A stretch of 64,000 nucleotides of DNA. Source: Strigamia acuminata. Its lineage: Eukaryota; Arthropoda; Chilopoda; Geophilomorpha; Linotaeniidae. The stretch covers positions 1,178,001-1,242,000 of the forward strand of contig OX442322.1 in the NCBI GenBank assembly GCA_949358305.1. The letters run 5' to 3'. A program made the translations under genes and the position numbers. The notes below the pieces were generated by a model. That model was not told the origin of the DNA and searched no databases. It saw nothing but the letters and a program-made list of their open reading frames with translations. Below, in pieces: positions 42,901 to 54,223 of this stretch. The number at the start of each line of letters is the position of its first letter. Position 1 is the first letter of the stretch.

Positions 42901-44262
42901 ACTCTTGTCCTCCTCCTCCATTTCCATTTGATGATAACCTTTAGTTAAATCAATGGACGTAAAGTACTTGGCCTGATTAGTATGATAAATTAACAGGTCA
43001 ATACTTGGCATTTGAATTGCATCAACTTCTGTGATTGCATTCAACCAGCGGTAGTCGATACATAATCGATACTTCCTGCCGGGTTTAGCCACTATGACGG
43101 GGTGACTTATATAGGGGCCGGTGGCAGGTTCGATTAACCCATCGGCCTCTAACTCCTCGACCAATTCCGTCATAATCGCCTTTTTGGCCGGATTGTACAT
43201 TCTATATGGCTGGTGTTTCCAAGTAGCACCAGGTTTAAACTTGATGCTGTGCTTGGCAACCTTCGTACAGCCCAATTGGTCTCGAAATACGTTTTTTAAT
43301 TTTAAAAGAACGTTTACGAGTAACTGTTTTTTTTCCGCCGAGCTGTTGCAGCCTTCGACGAGTTTTTCTGCCCAGTCAGGTGAAGTGGGAGTTCCTTCAC
43401 CTTGGAGACCTAAAGTCCTAATGCTTGCTAAGCAACAGTTAAGTTCAGTGGTCTCGTATGGTGCTGTCCATCCGGGCATGTCATCACAGGTGAACACAGC
43501 CCGTCTGGGATTAGGGTTTATCCCCGTTCTACGCATAAAGTTGTGACCCAAAATCAACCCACATACATTCTTGTGTAGAATTATGAAGGTCATAGGTGTA
43601 ACTCTCTTTTTATCGGCCCATTTGACACAAAGACAAACTTGGCCGATAGGTCGGTGATCTATTCCGACTGCGCAGACACGCATTCCGCGGGGACATTCTT
43701 GTATGAATTCCACCGGAATTTCTGTGTTTGAAAGGAGTTGTACTCCAATAAAACATTGGGTGGCTCCAGAGTCCATTAGTGCGTTGTAATCCAAACCTCC
43801 AATTTGGACATTCATACGCGGATCATCTTTGCCACCATTGATTAATTTGCTATTGCAAAGTTTGCCAAGAAATACTTTACGTTCTTTCTTGTTCCATTTT
43901 TCAAGTTTAAGAAGTTTTCTTAACTTGAAAACCTTAGGTACAAGTGGTTTTTTCGGTGCATTCCAACTTCCACTGAAAATACTCAAATTTTCTAGTTGGT
44001 CTGTCATGATTTTTAAATTTTCATCGACACCACCAGTGGAACTACTCGCTTTCCGACAGACAAGTACTGCTTTGTAAGAAATGACCAATGATGGTGGTTT
44101 ATTCTTCGAATCATCAACATAAGGCACTGTGAGATGGCTAGGTTTATGTCTTAATTTAATTTCTTTTTTATGAAAAAATAAATCATTGGACAATTCCGAG
44201 AGAGGAAATAACTCTTTAGGCGGGGGTTGGGCAACTTGAACAACCCCCTGAATCAGTTTTTT
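39988..44262 (-). CDS. pol: Element B pol polyprotein
   Basis: About 1424 residues if read from the frameshift heptamer; the first non-gag codons have no ATG. Order: protease (LMDSGATQCFIG, about residue 160), reverse transcriptase (YLDDIIIFS, about 498), RNase H (TDASHSGLGAVLCQ, about 650), integrase HHCC (HGHPLTGHAG and CTHCQQYK), catalytic D, D and E (SIDLMGP, SDNGKQF, ITERANR), GPWEI near residue 1280. It is closely similar to element A pol throughout. An insert rich in Glu, Cys and His (KGEEEGCTRENCRHIDVHNC) between RNase H and integrase is not in A. The frame is intact although gag is not. Confidence 0.95.
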   Translation of the reverse strand, partial: KKLIQGVVQVAQPPPKELFPLSELSNDLFFHKKEIKLRHKPSHLTVPYVDDSKNKPPSLVISYKAVLVCRKASSSTGGVDENLKIMTDQLENLSIFSGSWNAPKKPLVPKVFKLRKLLKLEKWNKKERKVFLGKLCNSKLINGGKDDPRMNVQIGGLDYNALMDSGATQCFIGVQLLSNTEIPVEFIQECPRGMRVCAVGIDHRPIGQVCLCVKWADKKRVTPMTFIILHKNVCGLILGHNFMRRTGINPNPRRAVFTCDDMPGWTAPYETTELNCCLASIRTLGLQGEGTPTSPDWAEKLVEGCNSSAEKKQLLVNVLLKLKNVFRDQLGCTKVAKHSIKFKPGATWKHQPYRMYNPAKKAIMTELVEELEADGLIEPATGPYISHPVIVAKPGRKYRLCIDYRWLNAITEVDAIQMPSIDLLIYHTNQAKYFTSIDLTKGYHQMEMEEEDKSKTAFYTPKGKFQFKRLPFGLCNAPSSFQHLMTTVLGDSLHKHALVYLDDIIIFSDTWENHLLHIKDVLEKLDAANLTINKDKSKFGRTLLRFLGHLISEGSLLPDPDKVSAVRNFPKPTCSKDIQRFVGLANFFRKFIPNIANIARPLTNIMHDQAKFVWDDSQTTAFETIKDILCDKDQALLHMPDMNKPFVILTDASHSGLGAVLCQDVELFCENKQKLIMVPKAVAYASRVLHGAEVRYSTPELECLAVVWAIERFRPYIEYTTFTLESDAKALSWLMSTPEPSGRFGRWAVKIQCGAFKIIFRRGAMNQVADALSRAPLSALDTPDYDYIEPEEINHFYPTWNGNRCASLQVTETERKHFLTNVGLSLDFFSESYNPVRFHDSGEKGEEEGCTRENCRHIDVHNCNHENVHTALTDILKVVPPTRDEIIEAQLKDPACSKILVYLKGDEKLKNRITDKHWLNAIRGYTLDEPEENKGVMLIYFAPTDEEELNDSGNGFKAVIPRSLVRRALFACHGHPLTGHAGMSKTLDRAKKMYFWPRMSKDTRNYVRSCTHCQQYKPSQHQKHRASYTPHNMTNPWETISIDLMGPKPAGRSQLKWILVIIDNCTKWIEVFPLATASSECIVNKMSEVFHRWGYPKKIISDNGKQFVSTIFNDFCRKNHVDIAHISPYHAAANITERANRTLKMMLALYSDIHSHWPKYLNSFAFAMRTAKSEATNCSPMILNTGRIVPLPFDPRITKHAIKFDKENPEAYVYSILDVIRRAHSEMHRKIQSNYEKHDRLHKDKYYICQFAKGDLVWKATHILSNKDKGISAGFAEKRDGPWEITAVLGEGSYTLRKLSDNTKAKAINIQDLMPYIPSYPIEEWTLDQKVGTNESHPTPDWMADQVINSPELINEPVSMETEDLVEEKEEETSQISSKEDETPQNPSKPEPSSPRKYVKLDIKLAKYTLLGLHLISKCLFYER

Positions 44263-46302
44263 GTCTCGTCGGGAGTGACTGAATCAGTGGCTGCTGGTAA
44301 ATGCTTAATTAACAGGTCAACCATGTTTTTCTGGAAGTCAGTAAATTTGGAGTCTAAAGTTTCTGACGTAACCCAATTTTGTTTGGGTCGTTTAAACTCG
44401 GGGTTGGGAGCAGAGTGGTTAAATCTTTTATTTGAATTTAACGAGTCTGTTTTTCCTGCTAATTTTTTGGCAAGAGCAGGACATTCTCTTTTAAAATGTC
44501 CAGGCTCGTGACAGAAAAAGCATTTTCCAGTAGTCTTTTCATACTGGGCGGCAAATAATCGCTCCATTGCACCATCGTCAGTTGAGTCGTCATTTTCCGA
44601 CTCGTCTTCATCTTCAACCTCATCTTGCGTTTGCGTTAAACGTAGTGAAGTTTTGGATGGAAAAATCTTAGATTTTTCGTGAACCTTTGGAGTAGGATGA
44701 TTCTCTCGATTATCATACTCCAATTTTGCTGCAAGTTGAGAACTTTCAAACTTAGAGCGATTTGCTCCTACATATTGTAGAATGTCATCTACTGTAAAGT
44801 CACCATACATTCCTTGTGTACATAACGCCGTGAAACTTTCTTGAGTTAGATTGTCGAATAATTGCGCACGTCCAGTTTTATCACCTGGCGGCACTTCACC
44901 TTGTTCTTGCGTATAACGCAGAAGAAAACTATAAAGTGACTCGTCGGCTCGTTGTTTTACATTAAGAAGTCGCCTTTCTCTTGTAAGTGGAACGAGATCG
45001 AAACAATCGAGAAAAGAGGCTTCGAAAGTTCGCCAACTGTTAAAAGTATGGCGTTTGCTTATGGAACCAACGTTGTGCATGGCCTAATAGTCGTCCAGGT
45101 ACAGCAGTGTGTACCATGTCGTCTAAAGGGATGCCTTTCCCGAGTGCGACAGCTTTGACGATTTCAAGGAATCGCGCAACCTCTGTCTGTTTCCCGTCAA
45201 AAATAGGAATCTCGATTCCTTTTCCAAAATTCTGACTGGGATTACTCGGGCTTCGGATTTGACCAACCAAACCCTGAATAATTTGTTTTACATTTTCGTC
45301 CGACAAATTAGAAGCAGAGTTTGAATTGGGTGTAGACCGACTTTCTTGGTCCCGGGGTGGCGGATTTGGTTCTCCTCGAAAATTTTAATGTCTATCAGGT
45401 GGCGGTGGAGAACGCGAATTATTTCGTCGGTGGAAATTATTGTTATAATTTCCCCCTCCACCAGCGCGAGATTCGTCACTACTCGAGTTAGGATCGGAGT
45501 CACGAGGATCACCAGGAGCTCCGGGAAATCGTTGATTTCTCGGCGGAGCTCGTCCACCTTGAGAGCGGGAATTTCTATAATTCCTAAAATCTCCATCAGA
45601 TTGGGTGTGAGATTGAAAATTTTGATAATTTTCATTTCTCCCCCTTGGTTGGACCGACAGATGAGTTCGAGGTTGTGGAACTCTGAAAGAATCATTCAAA
45701 TTTCCAGTGGGAGCGGGTAAATTATTATTTACTGCCGTCGCACTTGGCAAATTTCGAGAAATTGGCGCAGAAATATTTCCTTGTCCGGAATTTCCCATTC
45801 TTTCGGCCGAATTCGATCGCCAAGAACTAGCTGGTAACTGAATCGAAGGTTGAACAGATAGTGAAGAATTTAACTGCCCATTGTCGTCACGAGCAACATT
45901 CATTCGCCATCCAGGTAATTGCTGGTAGCGATATGTGGCCGGTGAACGAGGGTCAGTTCGATCTACAGAAACACTTTGCTCGTTGGTTACAATTACATCG
46001 GGAGTAATTGCACGATTTCTCTCGTGATGATTATTCGCCGTGTATTGCTGAGCCTCACATAAAGTGGAAAACTGCGTCACTTCCAATTGGTAATGGCGAC
46101 AGTAAACCTCTAAATCATGCGGGACGGATAGTGGATCTGTCCGAGAACTACTTGGGTTGGAAACGTCTCTAGGAACATTTTCTTCCCCCTGGCTTTCTGA
46201 ATCAGACTCCACAATTCCTCTTGGTGTTCCACACATACCACCACGTCGTCGTGCTCCACGATTTCCTCGTGTTCCACGAACTCTTACAGGTCTACGGGCC
46301 AT
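44253..46302 (-). pseudogene. gag: Element B gag, with an in-frame stop and a frameshift
   Basis: Starts at ATG 46300-46302. The first 305 residues are Arg/Asn/Pro/Ser-rich and disordered, as in element A. A TAA at 45385-45387 interrupts; the same frame then continues into the capsid region (PIFDGKQTEVARFLEIVKAV, AQRWFH). Near 45042-45045 a run of four A (T on the coding strand) shifts the frame by one base compared with the protein pattern of element A. The new frame carries the rest of capsid, one zinc knuckle CFFCHEPGHFKREC and the C-terminal tail to TGA 44253-44255. This copy cannot make full-length gag without correction. Confidence 0.85.
44256..44262 (-). promoter_or_regulatory. -1 ribosomal frameshift heptamer A AAA AAC at gag-pol junction (B)
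   Basis: On the minus strand gag reads ACA AAA AAC TGA, and pol continues in the -1 frame as AAA AAA CTG. Same heptamer and same distance to the stop as in element A. Confidence 0.85.
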
Positions 46303-47156
46303 AATACTCAAAGAAATACACGTACAAAAAGAAAAAATAAAATTTTAACTGAACTAGCGTAAATGTAACACGCTTAATATTAAACTAAGAAATAATTTGA
46401 AAAAATACAACCTTAGCTGCTGAAACTGAAGTGGCTACGGGAAAGAACTGTCCGGTTGCGTGGTCAAGAATGGTCCAAACGGGCACTGGTCACAAAGGCA
46501 CAACTGGATGGTCGCACTGTCGAAAAGCAAGTGTGGCTGAATATTGGTTGTCAAACTAGCTTCCGGAAAATCTCCTTTGTCAAGACAGTCTGCTGTGATT
46601 GGCGATGTTGAAAAATTCCTGATAATTTCTAACCCGAAATTCTCAACAATCCCACATCTGGATGACCTACTCCGAGCTGCATCGTGAGTGGCTCTCTTTG
46701 TTACATTCTTTACCTTGTCAGGGATTAAAAATCATAATTCCTAACATTGACAGAACAATAGAAAACTAGTCAAGTTTTCAACCAGTAGAATAAAATATTT
46801 TTACTTTTTATTTTTTAGTCAACAGAATTTCTAGTCAAATTCGTTTTTTGATCGAAATTCAAGGTTTCGCAATTTTCCAGAATATAGCCGAATATTCTGG
46901 GAAACTCAATAAAATCAAAATAGATTTTTCGTAAGAGATTCGGAATTATAATGAGTTTTCAAAATAATCCAAAAATTTGACTTCAGATATTTCCAAAAGA
47001 TAATGAGAATTTTTTGAAAACAAATGAATATTGCACAGTAGGTTTATAGAGAAAAATCGGAAATTTTCTAATTATCATATCTACATAAAATAATCAAAAA
47101 ATTCATTTTTCTATTTTACACTTGATCACAGAGTTCACTTCAATAAAATGCAACCT
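46303..47156 (-). other. Leader of element B
   Basis: About 0.85 kb between primer site and gag. No ORF is seen. It contains an AT-rich part (46760-47150) and a GC-richer part next to gag. Confidence 0.5.
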
Positions 47157-47174
47157 ATCTCGGTGGAACCTCCA
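47157..47174 (-). promoter_or_regulatory. Primer-binding site of element B, tRNA-Gln
   Basis: The minus strand reads TGGAGGTTCCACCGAGAT starting two bases inside the 5' LTR end. It matches the complement of the tRNA-Gln 3' end over all 18 bases, as I recall that tRNA. Confidence 0.85.
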
Positions 47175-47176
47175 CG

Positions 47177-48763
47177 TGTGACGATTGACTTGGCGAGATA
47201 CAAATTGCTTAACAATTAGAGCGAGAACTCGTGTGAAAGTGTAAAAGTACGGAGGCTTGTGATTTCTCAAATCATACAACAATTTATTACGAATGGAAGA
47301 CTTATATAAAACTTATGCCTACAACTGGCTAAATAACTTCACGTTAAATATACAATGGGTTGGCAAAAGCCCTGAAATAATATCACTTGCGGTTTTCAGT
47401 CGTGTAATAAGAATGTGTATCTTTCTTATTACGGTGACGTAAAAGATGTCGTCTGAGTATGGTTCGGGCTTCCAAATGGTCCTGGATTGGTTCTAAAATG
47501 GTGTGTAATGGTTAGGCTTGGGTGTGTTATATCCGAGAGGTGCGGTTGACTTTGGCACAATCATCACACGTATAATTATTATATTGTTAATAATTATACA
47601 GCGCGATCATAAGAATGATGAAACAATCGAAATAAATATTCATGTAAATTCTATTGAATTAAACATGATATTGTGTTCGCGAAACTGGATAAATAACTAT
47701 AAAAATAAAGAAATAATTAAAATAGCGCCGAGCTATTTTTGCCCCGAGTGCAATCAACATTTGAGTCAGACTGAAATGTTCCGTCAAACCAACAACGAAA
47801 TGAATCGAAGTATTTCGCAGGAAAGGTTATCCATCGCCGGGAAATTACTCCACTCGGTCCTGGCTGGCGGGAGAGTAACCGGGAAATTACTCCGCGGCGA
47901 TTACTCTGATAATGCGTCTGTGAAATATAAATACTCCACTCTAGATTCTACATTACCAATGCGTCTGTGAATTTTACTCCACTCTAGATTCTGCATTCTA
48001 CAACGGAATGTTGGCATGAAGCTGGAGGGAGTGCGTCTGTGGGTTGTACCCCACTCTAGATACTACACTTAAATGTGTCTGTGAATCTCTCCACTCTAGT
48101 TACTACATTTCTACAACGGAATGTTGGCATGAAGAGGCGGGAGTGTGTCTGTGAGTCTTCTACCCACTCTAGATACTTACACTAAATACAAAGTATTTCT
48201 ACAACGGATTGTCGGAACGCAGAGAAGTATAGTATGTGCTCAAGTAATATCAGTATCAAACAAAAACAGAACAAGAGCGAGCTATATCCGTTTTGCAGGG
48301 GGATATATACTCGGTGAGGAGAATAGCTGTTCAGTGATCCAATGGGATCACTGGGCAGTCAAATCCATCCAATCCTAGATCACAGGAAGTGGATACTCAG
48401 GACATAGTCTTCTACTAGGTCCACTACAGAACTGGATACGCAGGACACACTTTGGATTAAGTCCCTTTGACTATAATCCGAAAGGAGTCCAACTCACAGT
48501 GGGTGATGAAGGGTGACTTCACCAGGTGTAAAGTTTGCACATAATTCAATAGAATTATGTGACAAATAAATCAACTAGTATTTAAACATCCAAAAGTATT
48601 TAAAAGTGTCTAAAGTCGCAGTGGAATAAAATATAAATAGCAATTTATATTTTATTCACTCAAAAATTGTCGAAATTTGAAATTACTGCTAAAACGTATC
48701 AGCGCCATCTATTGACAAAATAAACGTCCTAACTAACAAGTGTATGACAGTGTAACCGTCACA
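47177..48763 (-). repeat. 5' LTR of element B
   Basis: 1587 bp, nearly identical to 35578-37166. The five-fold internal repeat is at about 47914-48188. Two single-base deletions and about five substitutions separate the copies. Confidence 0.95.
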
Positions 48764-48767
48764 AGCT

Positions 48768-49035
48768 TGATGTAAATTAATTAATTAATTTTATTAATCG
48801 TTTTGTTTTACGCTTGTCTACAACTACAGTAAATCAATGGCACTTTTAGCTCCACTGCTCTTGTCGCTTGGAGTGTTCTGCACTCTAATTCCGTTTAAAA
48901 TTGTTATTTGTTAATTTGCGACGCCGGCGATTACAGCGCCATCTGTGTCAGTATACATCTATGAACATAAGCACGAAACGAATAGTCATGTATCGAGTCT
49001 ACTCTTTTTTTACACCAAAACATCATTACTTTGAA
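48768..49035. other. Short gene-free stretch right of element B
   Basis: Continuation of the sequence at 35573 before element B inserted. No gene is seen. Confidence 0.4.
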
Positions 49036-49635
49036 TCATCGGAAACGACAATTTTATTGCTCGCAAGCAGTGTTGTGCGCGGTCCGCAGTCCTGTTCCGG
49101 CAGCTAAAAAGAACCGCGGTCCCTGGACCGGGACCGCGTTTTTGCGGTACATCTCGCGGTCCACGGAATTTTAAAAGGAACGCGGTCTCGGTCTGCGGTC
49201 CAGGACCGGCCTTTTAAAAGTACCGCGGTCCCGGTCCGTACCCGCCGCAAAAGGAACGCGGTCCTGGATCGCCAAGCCGGGACCGGGACCGGGCACAATA
49301 CTGCCCGCCATCATTGGAACTTCAGCTGGAGGTAGTGGCGACTTGAAACGCAGTCGCTTCGAACGGTGTTTGTCATGTTTGACGATTAAATTAATTCTCG
49401 GTTTGTTGATTGGAATATTTATCTCTTTGTTCGTTGGAATATCTAGCTCATTGTTGGTTTTTTGGTCCATTTGTTTAGCTTTTAAATTATGTTCGATGAT
49501 TGGAATACCTAACTCTTTGTCGGGATCTAACTCTTCGTCGGTACTATCTGATGTTAGTGCCTGAGATCGTTTTATAGCTTTACTTTTGAAATATGCCATG
49601 TCTTTATCATAATGCTCGTTTAAGATTTTAATCAT
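49036..49635 (-). pseudogene. Small unknown gene interrupted near its end by the hAT-like MITE
   Basis: ATG at 49633-49635. About 110 residues are readable before the MITE; they are Lys/Asp/Asn-rich with repeats of an N-IPI/LDIP type (GIPII, LDIP, INIPI). After the MITE the same frame can be followed to a TAA at about 49021-49038 if one copy of the 8-bp flank is counted. With the MITE present, the frame runs into GC-rich Pro/Gly/Arg codons and ends at 49171. The gene starts 118 bp after the stop of the large coiled-coil gene and has the same direction, as in a compact cluster. No domain recognised. Confidence 0.45.
49068..49303. mobile_element. hAT-like MITE, GC-rich, inside the end of a small gene
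   Basis: Left end CAGTGTTGTGCGCGGTCC and right end (complement) CAGTATTGTGCCCGGTCC are terminal inverted repeats starting CAGTGTTG, typical of hAT elements. The 236-bp inside is made of degenerate CGGTCC/GGACCG words and ACGCGG blocks. The 8-bp flanks (ctcgcaag and cccgccat) agree at about five of eight positions, so a target duplication is possible but worn. Confidence 0.7.
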
Positions 49636-49753
49636 TATATTTACAGAAGTTACATTATGTTTATTGAATTTATTATCATCTGATATTGTTTTTACTCAAA
49701 TTAATATCTTTGTGTTTACCAATTATGACAGCATAAATGTCTTCAAACTTGGG

Positions 49754-52700
49754 TTAATACTCAACTTTTTTATTGAAAATTTCTACAGCAACACCTTTAG
49801 CTTTAGTATCATAATATGTACCCATTAAATAAACCCACACATCATAATATGTTTTGTTTGTTTGTTTTTCTTGATCTTCGCTTAAATGAGCTACCGCCGC
49901 TATTATGTTTGCTATAAAGGTTTCATGACTAATTTCTGTATCGCCATCATTCTCTAACATTTTTACAAACTCATTTGTACCAGGGTTTTCCTTCAATATT
50001 TTTATCAAGTCATTTAATGATTCTAATACATATTTTTTTAAATACGTGTCCAAATCTTCAGTTTGAACGTCTGGCGTCTTTTCAATACAGTGGTACCACA
50101 AATAATAAGATAATATTTTATATTGATTATCACCACATTCAGGTTTCTGTACTTCTAGTTCTTTTATATTTTTTTGATACCAAGTGTAGTAAGCTTTATG
50201 TTTGGCTAAGTCTTCTTTTAAATTTGCGATCTTTGAATTTAACATTACATTTTTACCTTCTTTATCAGTCACTTTTTTATCCTCTTCACTCGGAGCAAAA
50301 CCAATCCATTTTAAATGTTCTAACGTAAAATCAAAAATACCAGTTACATCTTCCATTGATAAAGTTAAATTGTATTTTTTATCATAATTTACTTTTGCAT
50401 CATATAATACCAAGCTATTAACCAATACAACATCTAAGGGTTTATCTTTATACGTTGTATCTAATACAGATTTACTTATTACTAATTCCTCTAGTTTTAT
50501 CATTTGACTTGCTTTATCTATTAAATTGCAAATAATCATATTTCTGTCTTTGATACTTATGTCTTCCACTAAATTAAACTGATATTTGTTAAATATATCT
50601 TGCAGAATTTCTTCAGCAGAAGTTAAATTTAAAACTTTTTTCTGTAAGAAAGAAAATAGAGATTCTGTATCGTATGACGACGGTTGGTGAGAACTGTTGT
50701 ACATAATACACACAATGTCACATAGTTCTAAAATAATTCGGTCAGCAGGTTCACTCGATTTAAACCCGATACATTCCAACATTTCCCCTGTCTTTTTAGT
50801 GATGTCATTGCTGATCATACGATTTGAGAGTCTTTGGGTCGTAATTGCTGTAGAATAATCATTAATAATCCCTAAAATATATGTTATCAAGTCATCATTT
50901 TTGTTGAATTCAGGTATATTTTCCATATTTATGGTTATGTTACATAGTTGCTGAATTAGATGTTCAGGAGTAAGATCTTTAAATAAAGTGAGGTAAACAT
51001 TTAACTTATCCACAATGCGATCCAAAGTTTTTTCTTTTTTCATATGTATTAAAAACTCATTCCTTGGCTTATCTTCTGCCTCGTGAAAGAAACTCAAGTC
51101 TTGTAATTCAGCTTCAAAAGCATTTAATTTGCCTTTGTATGACTCGGAAAATGTTGTAAAGAATTTATTCAGCTCGGTTTGTATACTGCTATAATCAGTC
51201 TCAGAAAATATGTTTTTATGAGTTATAATAGCAGAAAACGTTTGTTGTAGCATCTTATATTTCTCAATTTTTTCTTTTCCTAATGTCATGTTTTTAACAT
51301 AGTCTATAAAACTAGAAAGGTTTTCAGGTCGTAGTCCTAGCACCTCACATAATTTGAATGTACTTTCTACTGATTCTGGTATTTTTTTAAATAGTGTCTC
51401 CTTAAAATGGATACTGGTATAAACATTTTGTAAACACAATTTCATATTATTCAGTGATTCTGTAAGTCTAGAAATATCTAAGTCTGCGTCATCCTTATAA
51501 TAATCTGTATTATCCTTCATGAACATGAGTATATCGGAAAAGCTTTCTAATACATCTGGAATAAATACACCCAGTGATAAACTTAGGTTTCTTGGACTAA
51601 AAGACTCGATTTTTTTTAACCAATCCATTAATTTATTAACGTCTTCTAACTGTAATGTTTTTAATACTGTATCAATGTAAGTATTTAATATGTTATAATT
51701 GTATTTGTGAATATCTCTTTCAGATGAAACTAATTCAAGTTTGCGAGAATTCTGTTTTTCAATATCCGTCACTTCTTTAGCCTCTTGTTTTTCTTTTTTT
51801 TCCAGTTTAGATAATATATTATTCCTTTCTACAAGCAAAGCGCTGTGTTCTATTCTATATTTCTCATTTTTTCTTTCCAGGTTCTGAATTTGTTCCGAAA
51901 CAGTGTCATCATTATTGGTCACCCACTGCAATGAATCATCTTTGACGTCTTGAATCGCTTTTTGTAACTTTTTGATAACGTTTTCCTTCTTATCATTGTC
52001 ATTACATAAATTACTGTTTTTGTCTTGCATTTGTGCAAGATCTTCTTTAAACTTATTGTTTTCGTCATTTAATTTATCACATTGGATATTTTTATTGTTT
52101 AGCGTTTCTTCATTTTTTTTATTTGTTTCCATTAATTCGTAATTTTTCTTTTGTAATGCATTATTGTCGTTATCTAACTTGTCTAATTTATTTTTACATT
52201 CATCACAATCAAATTCTAATTTTTTATTATGACCATCTAAAGATGCTAATTCTTTCGTGGCAATCTCTAGCTTTTCTTCATTTTTTTTATTTGTTTCAAT
52301 TAATTCACAATTTATATTCCTTAATGCTTTATTGTCATCATCAAACTTTTTTAATTTATTTTTACAGTTAGAAAATTTACGTATTAATCTTTTAATATGG
52401 TTATCTGAAGACGCTTGGCATTTGCGTAATTCTTCCTTGGCTATCTCTAGGCTACTCTCTAAAGCATCTCTGTCTGAGAGTGGAAGTTCTTCATTCTGTT
52501 TGTTTTTTTCATATCTTGTGCATGTTTCATTCAGTCTTTCAATTTCCGCGCCTCGCTTTCGACATTCAGCAATATTTATCACATATGCATTACTGAGTTG
52601 ATTTTTTTCATCCAAACATCGAGTCAAAGAATCTTGAATTAAATCCATATTTTTATTAATCGTAATTATTTCTTGTTCACATTCATATAAAGACTTCTCA

Positions 52701-53704
52701 TATTTTGTGTTTTTTTCGACTTGGATTTTATTCTGTGCTTTTAATGATGTATATTTATGTTGCACATTTGCACAATTCCCTCTTACAGTTGCAATTTCTT
52801 CCTTATTCTTATTTTCTAATACTAGTGCATCAGAACATAAGTTGTCATATCTTTCCGATTCCGTTTTGAGCTCGGCCTCTAACAATTCATATTTACGTTG
52901 CACATTTGCGTAATTCCCACTTACCGTTGCAAGTTCTTCCTTATTTTTAGTTTCTAATTCTAGTGCATCAGAACATAATTTGTCATTTCTTTCCGATTCC
53001 GTTTTGAGCTCGGCCTCTGCTTTCTGTTTTTGATGTAACGTTTTGGCTATTTGCTCCTCCAGATTAACAATCCTTTTTACATTTTGCTCTTTTTCTTCTT
53101 CAAGTAGCATTATTTTTGTCTCAGTTGAGCCAGCAAATGTTAATTCTTTAAGTTTAATTTTTATCGTCTCATTTTCCTTCAATAAACTTTTAAGTTGATT
53201 ACGTAACTGTTTATTGCTTTCAAGACATTTACGTAACTCTACACCACGAATATCTATAGGCATATTGTTGATTTCATCTTCTTTAACAACACATTTATCA
53301 CTTTCTAAGATAGATCCATTAACGCTATCACTATCCGTATCCATAGGTTCATCATCCTCCGTTAGATTATTGTCTCGATTTATTAAATAATGTAGTTCAC
53401 CTAAGATATGAATTAAACGGTATTCGTTACTTCTTTCGTGTATTATTTGTATACTTTTGAAACAATTTAAAATATTGAACATATATGTGTCAATATGCTT
53501 TGCAACATCACGTGGTTTTTTAATTATAGCTTGATACATAAGAAGGATGCTGTTTGTGTATTTAGTGTCTGCTCCTACGCAGGAATTATTACCACCGTTG
53601 ATTTTATATAATAAAAACTGAATTAGAACGTCTGTTAATCGGATATTTCGTGCAAAAAACTCATGAGGGATCAAATTGAATATATCATTAGCAAAAGCTT
53701 TATT
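49754..53704 (-). pseudogene. Large coiled-coil protein gene, main part (interrupted by Copia-1 near its start)
   Basis: The open frame covers 53704-49754 with no ATG at its left end. On the other side of Copia-1 the same frame continues from 58662 to ATG 58723-58725, when one copy of the ttatt duplication is counted. The whole gene would encode about 1337 residues; Copia-1 sits after about 21-23 codons. Residues about 1-150 are globular and helical, 165-640 are a long coiled coil (heptads rich in Lys, Glu, Asn and Leu), and the last 650 are helical without a known motif. Two 60-residue repeats occur in the coil (AELKTESER, CSDALxLE). There are no introns in 4 kb. A structural or scaffold role is inferred from the coil only. 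Apart from the insertion the frame is clean. Confidence 0.75.
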
Positions 53705-53912
53705 TGTTGGGATATTTGATGTGGAAAATCACCACTTGATGTCATTGTGTAATCAGTGTAGTTTGAGTTTTTTATATCCTGTGGTGACACTCTTACCATA
53801 TATGGAGTGAACATCCTTCCTGTGTTTTTTCCCCACTCTTTCACTTGATGTAGAACAGTGAGGTTGCTCTAAACTGTATTAAACTTCAACCGTTTTTACT
53901 TGATTCATAACA
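53705..53912 (+). repeat. 5' LTR of Copia-1
   Basis: 208 bp. Differs from the 3' LTR by one C/T (cttacc versus cctacc) and one T/C in a T-C run. Confidence 0.95.
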
Positions 53913-53913
53913 A

Positions 53914-53928
53914 ATGGTAGCAGAGAGG
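53914..53928 (+). promoter_or_regulatory. Primer-binding site of Copia-1, initiator tRNA-Met 3' end
   Basis: TGGTAGCAGAGAGG begins one base after the LTR. The first 11 bases match the complement of the 3' end of animal initiator tRNA-Met (TGGTAGCAGAG...). Confidence 0.7.
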
Positions 53929-54223
53929 AAGGTTGAACAATCATCAGCCACATTGAATTGATGAAAAACGGTATTGAGACCGAAAAACAAGAAGATTTGA
54001 GCAGATTTGAGGCGACGTTTGAGAGCAAACACGAGGCGAAAATCGAGAGCAACGCCGCGCCATCTTGAAGAGCACGATACGAGACGACGAGAAACAACTT
54101 TAACAAAGACTGTGAGCAACAATTCGATTCGAGGTGAATTAAACAATATTGAGATTGTGCCACAGAACCGAGACGGAGGAAAAAGTTGAACAATACGTGC
54201 AAATTGAGACGAAACCAACAAAG

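Larger units (their letters stand above)
35578..48763 (-). mobile_element. Complete Ty3/Gypsy LTR retrotransposon B (13.19 kb, minus strand)
   Basis: LTRs of 1589 bp (35578-37166) and 1587 bp (47177-48763) differ at about seven sites by eye. On the plus strand each begins TGTGACGATT and ends CCGTCACA. The target duplication agct lies at 35574-35577 and 48764-48767. In element order (right to left): LTR, tRNA-Gln primer site, leader, gag (broken), frameshift heptamer, pol (intact), spacer, ORF3 (one stop), spacer, polypurine tract, LTR. It is related to element A in every part but clearly a different family. Confidence 0.97.

Noticed and set aside
49754-53674. TTG at 53672-53674 as a true start codon of the coiled-coil protein
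   Set aside because: The frame stays open upstream to the Copia-1 junction and joins an ATG beyond it, which is a better start for a eukaryotic gene.
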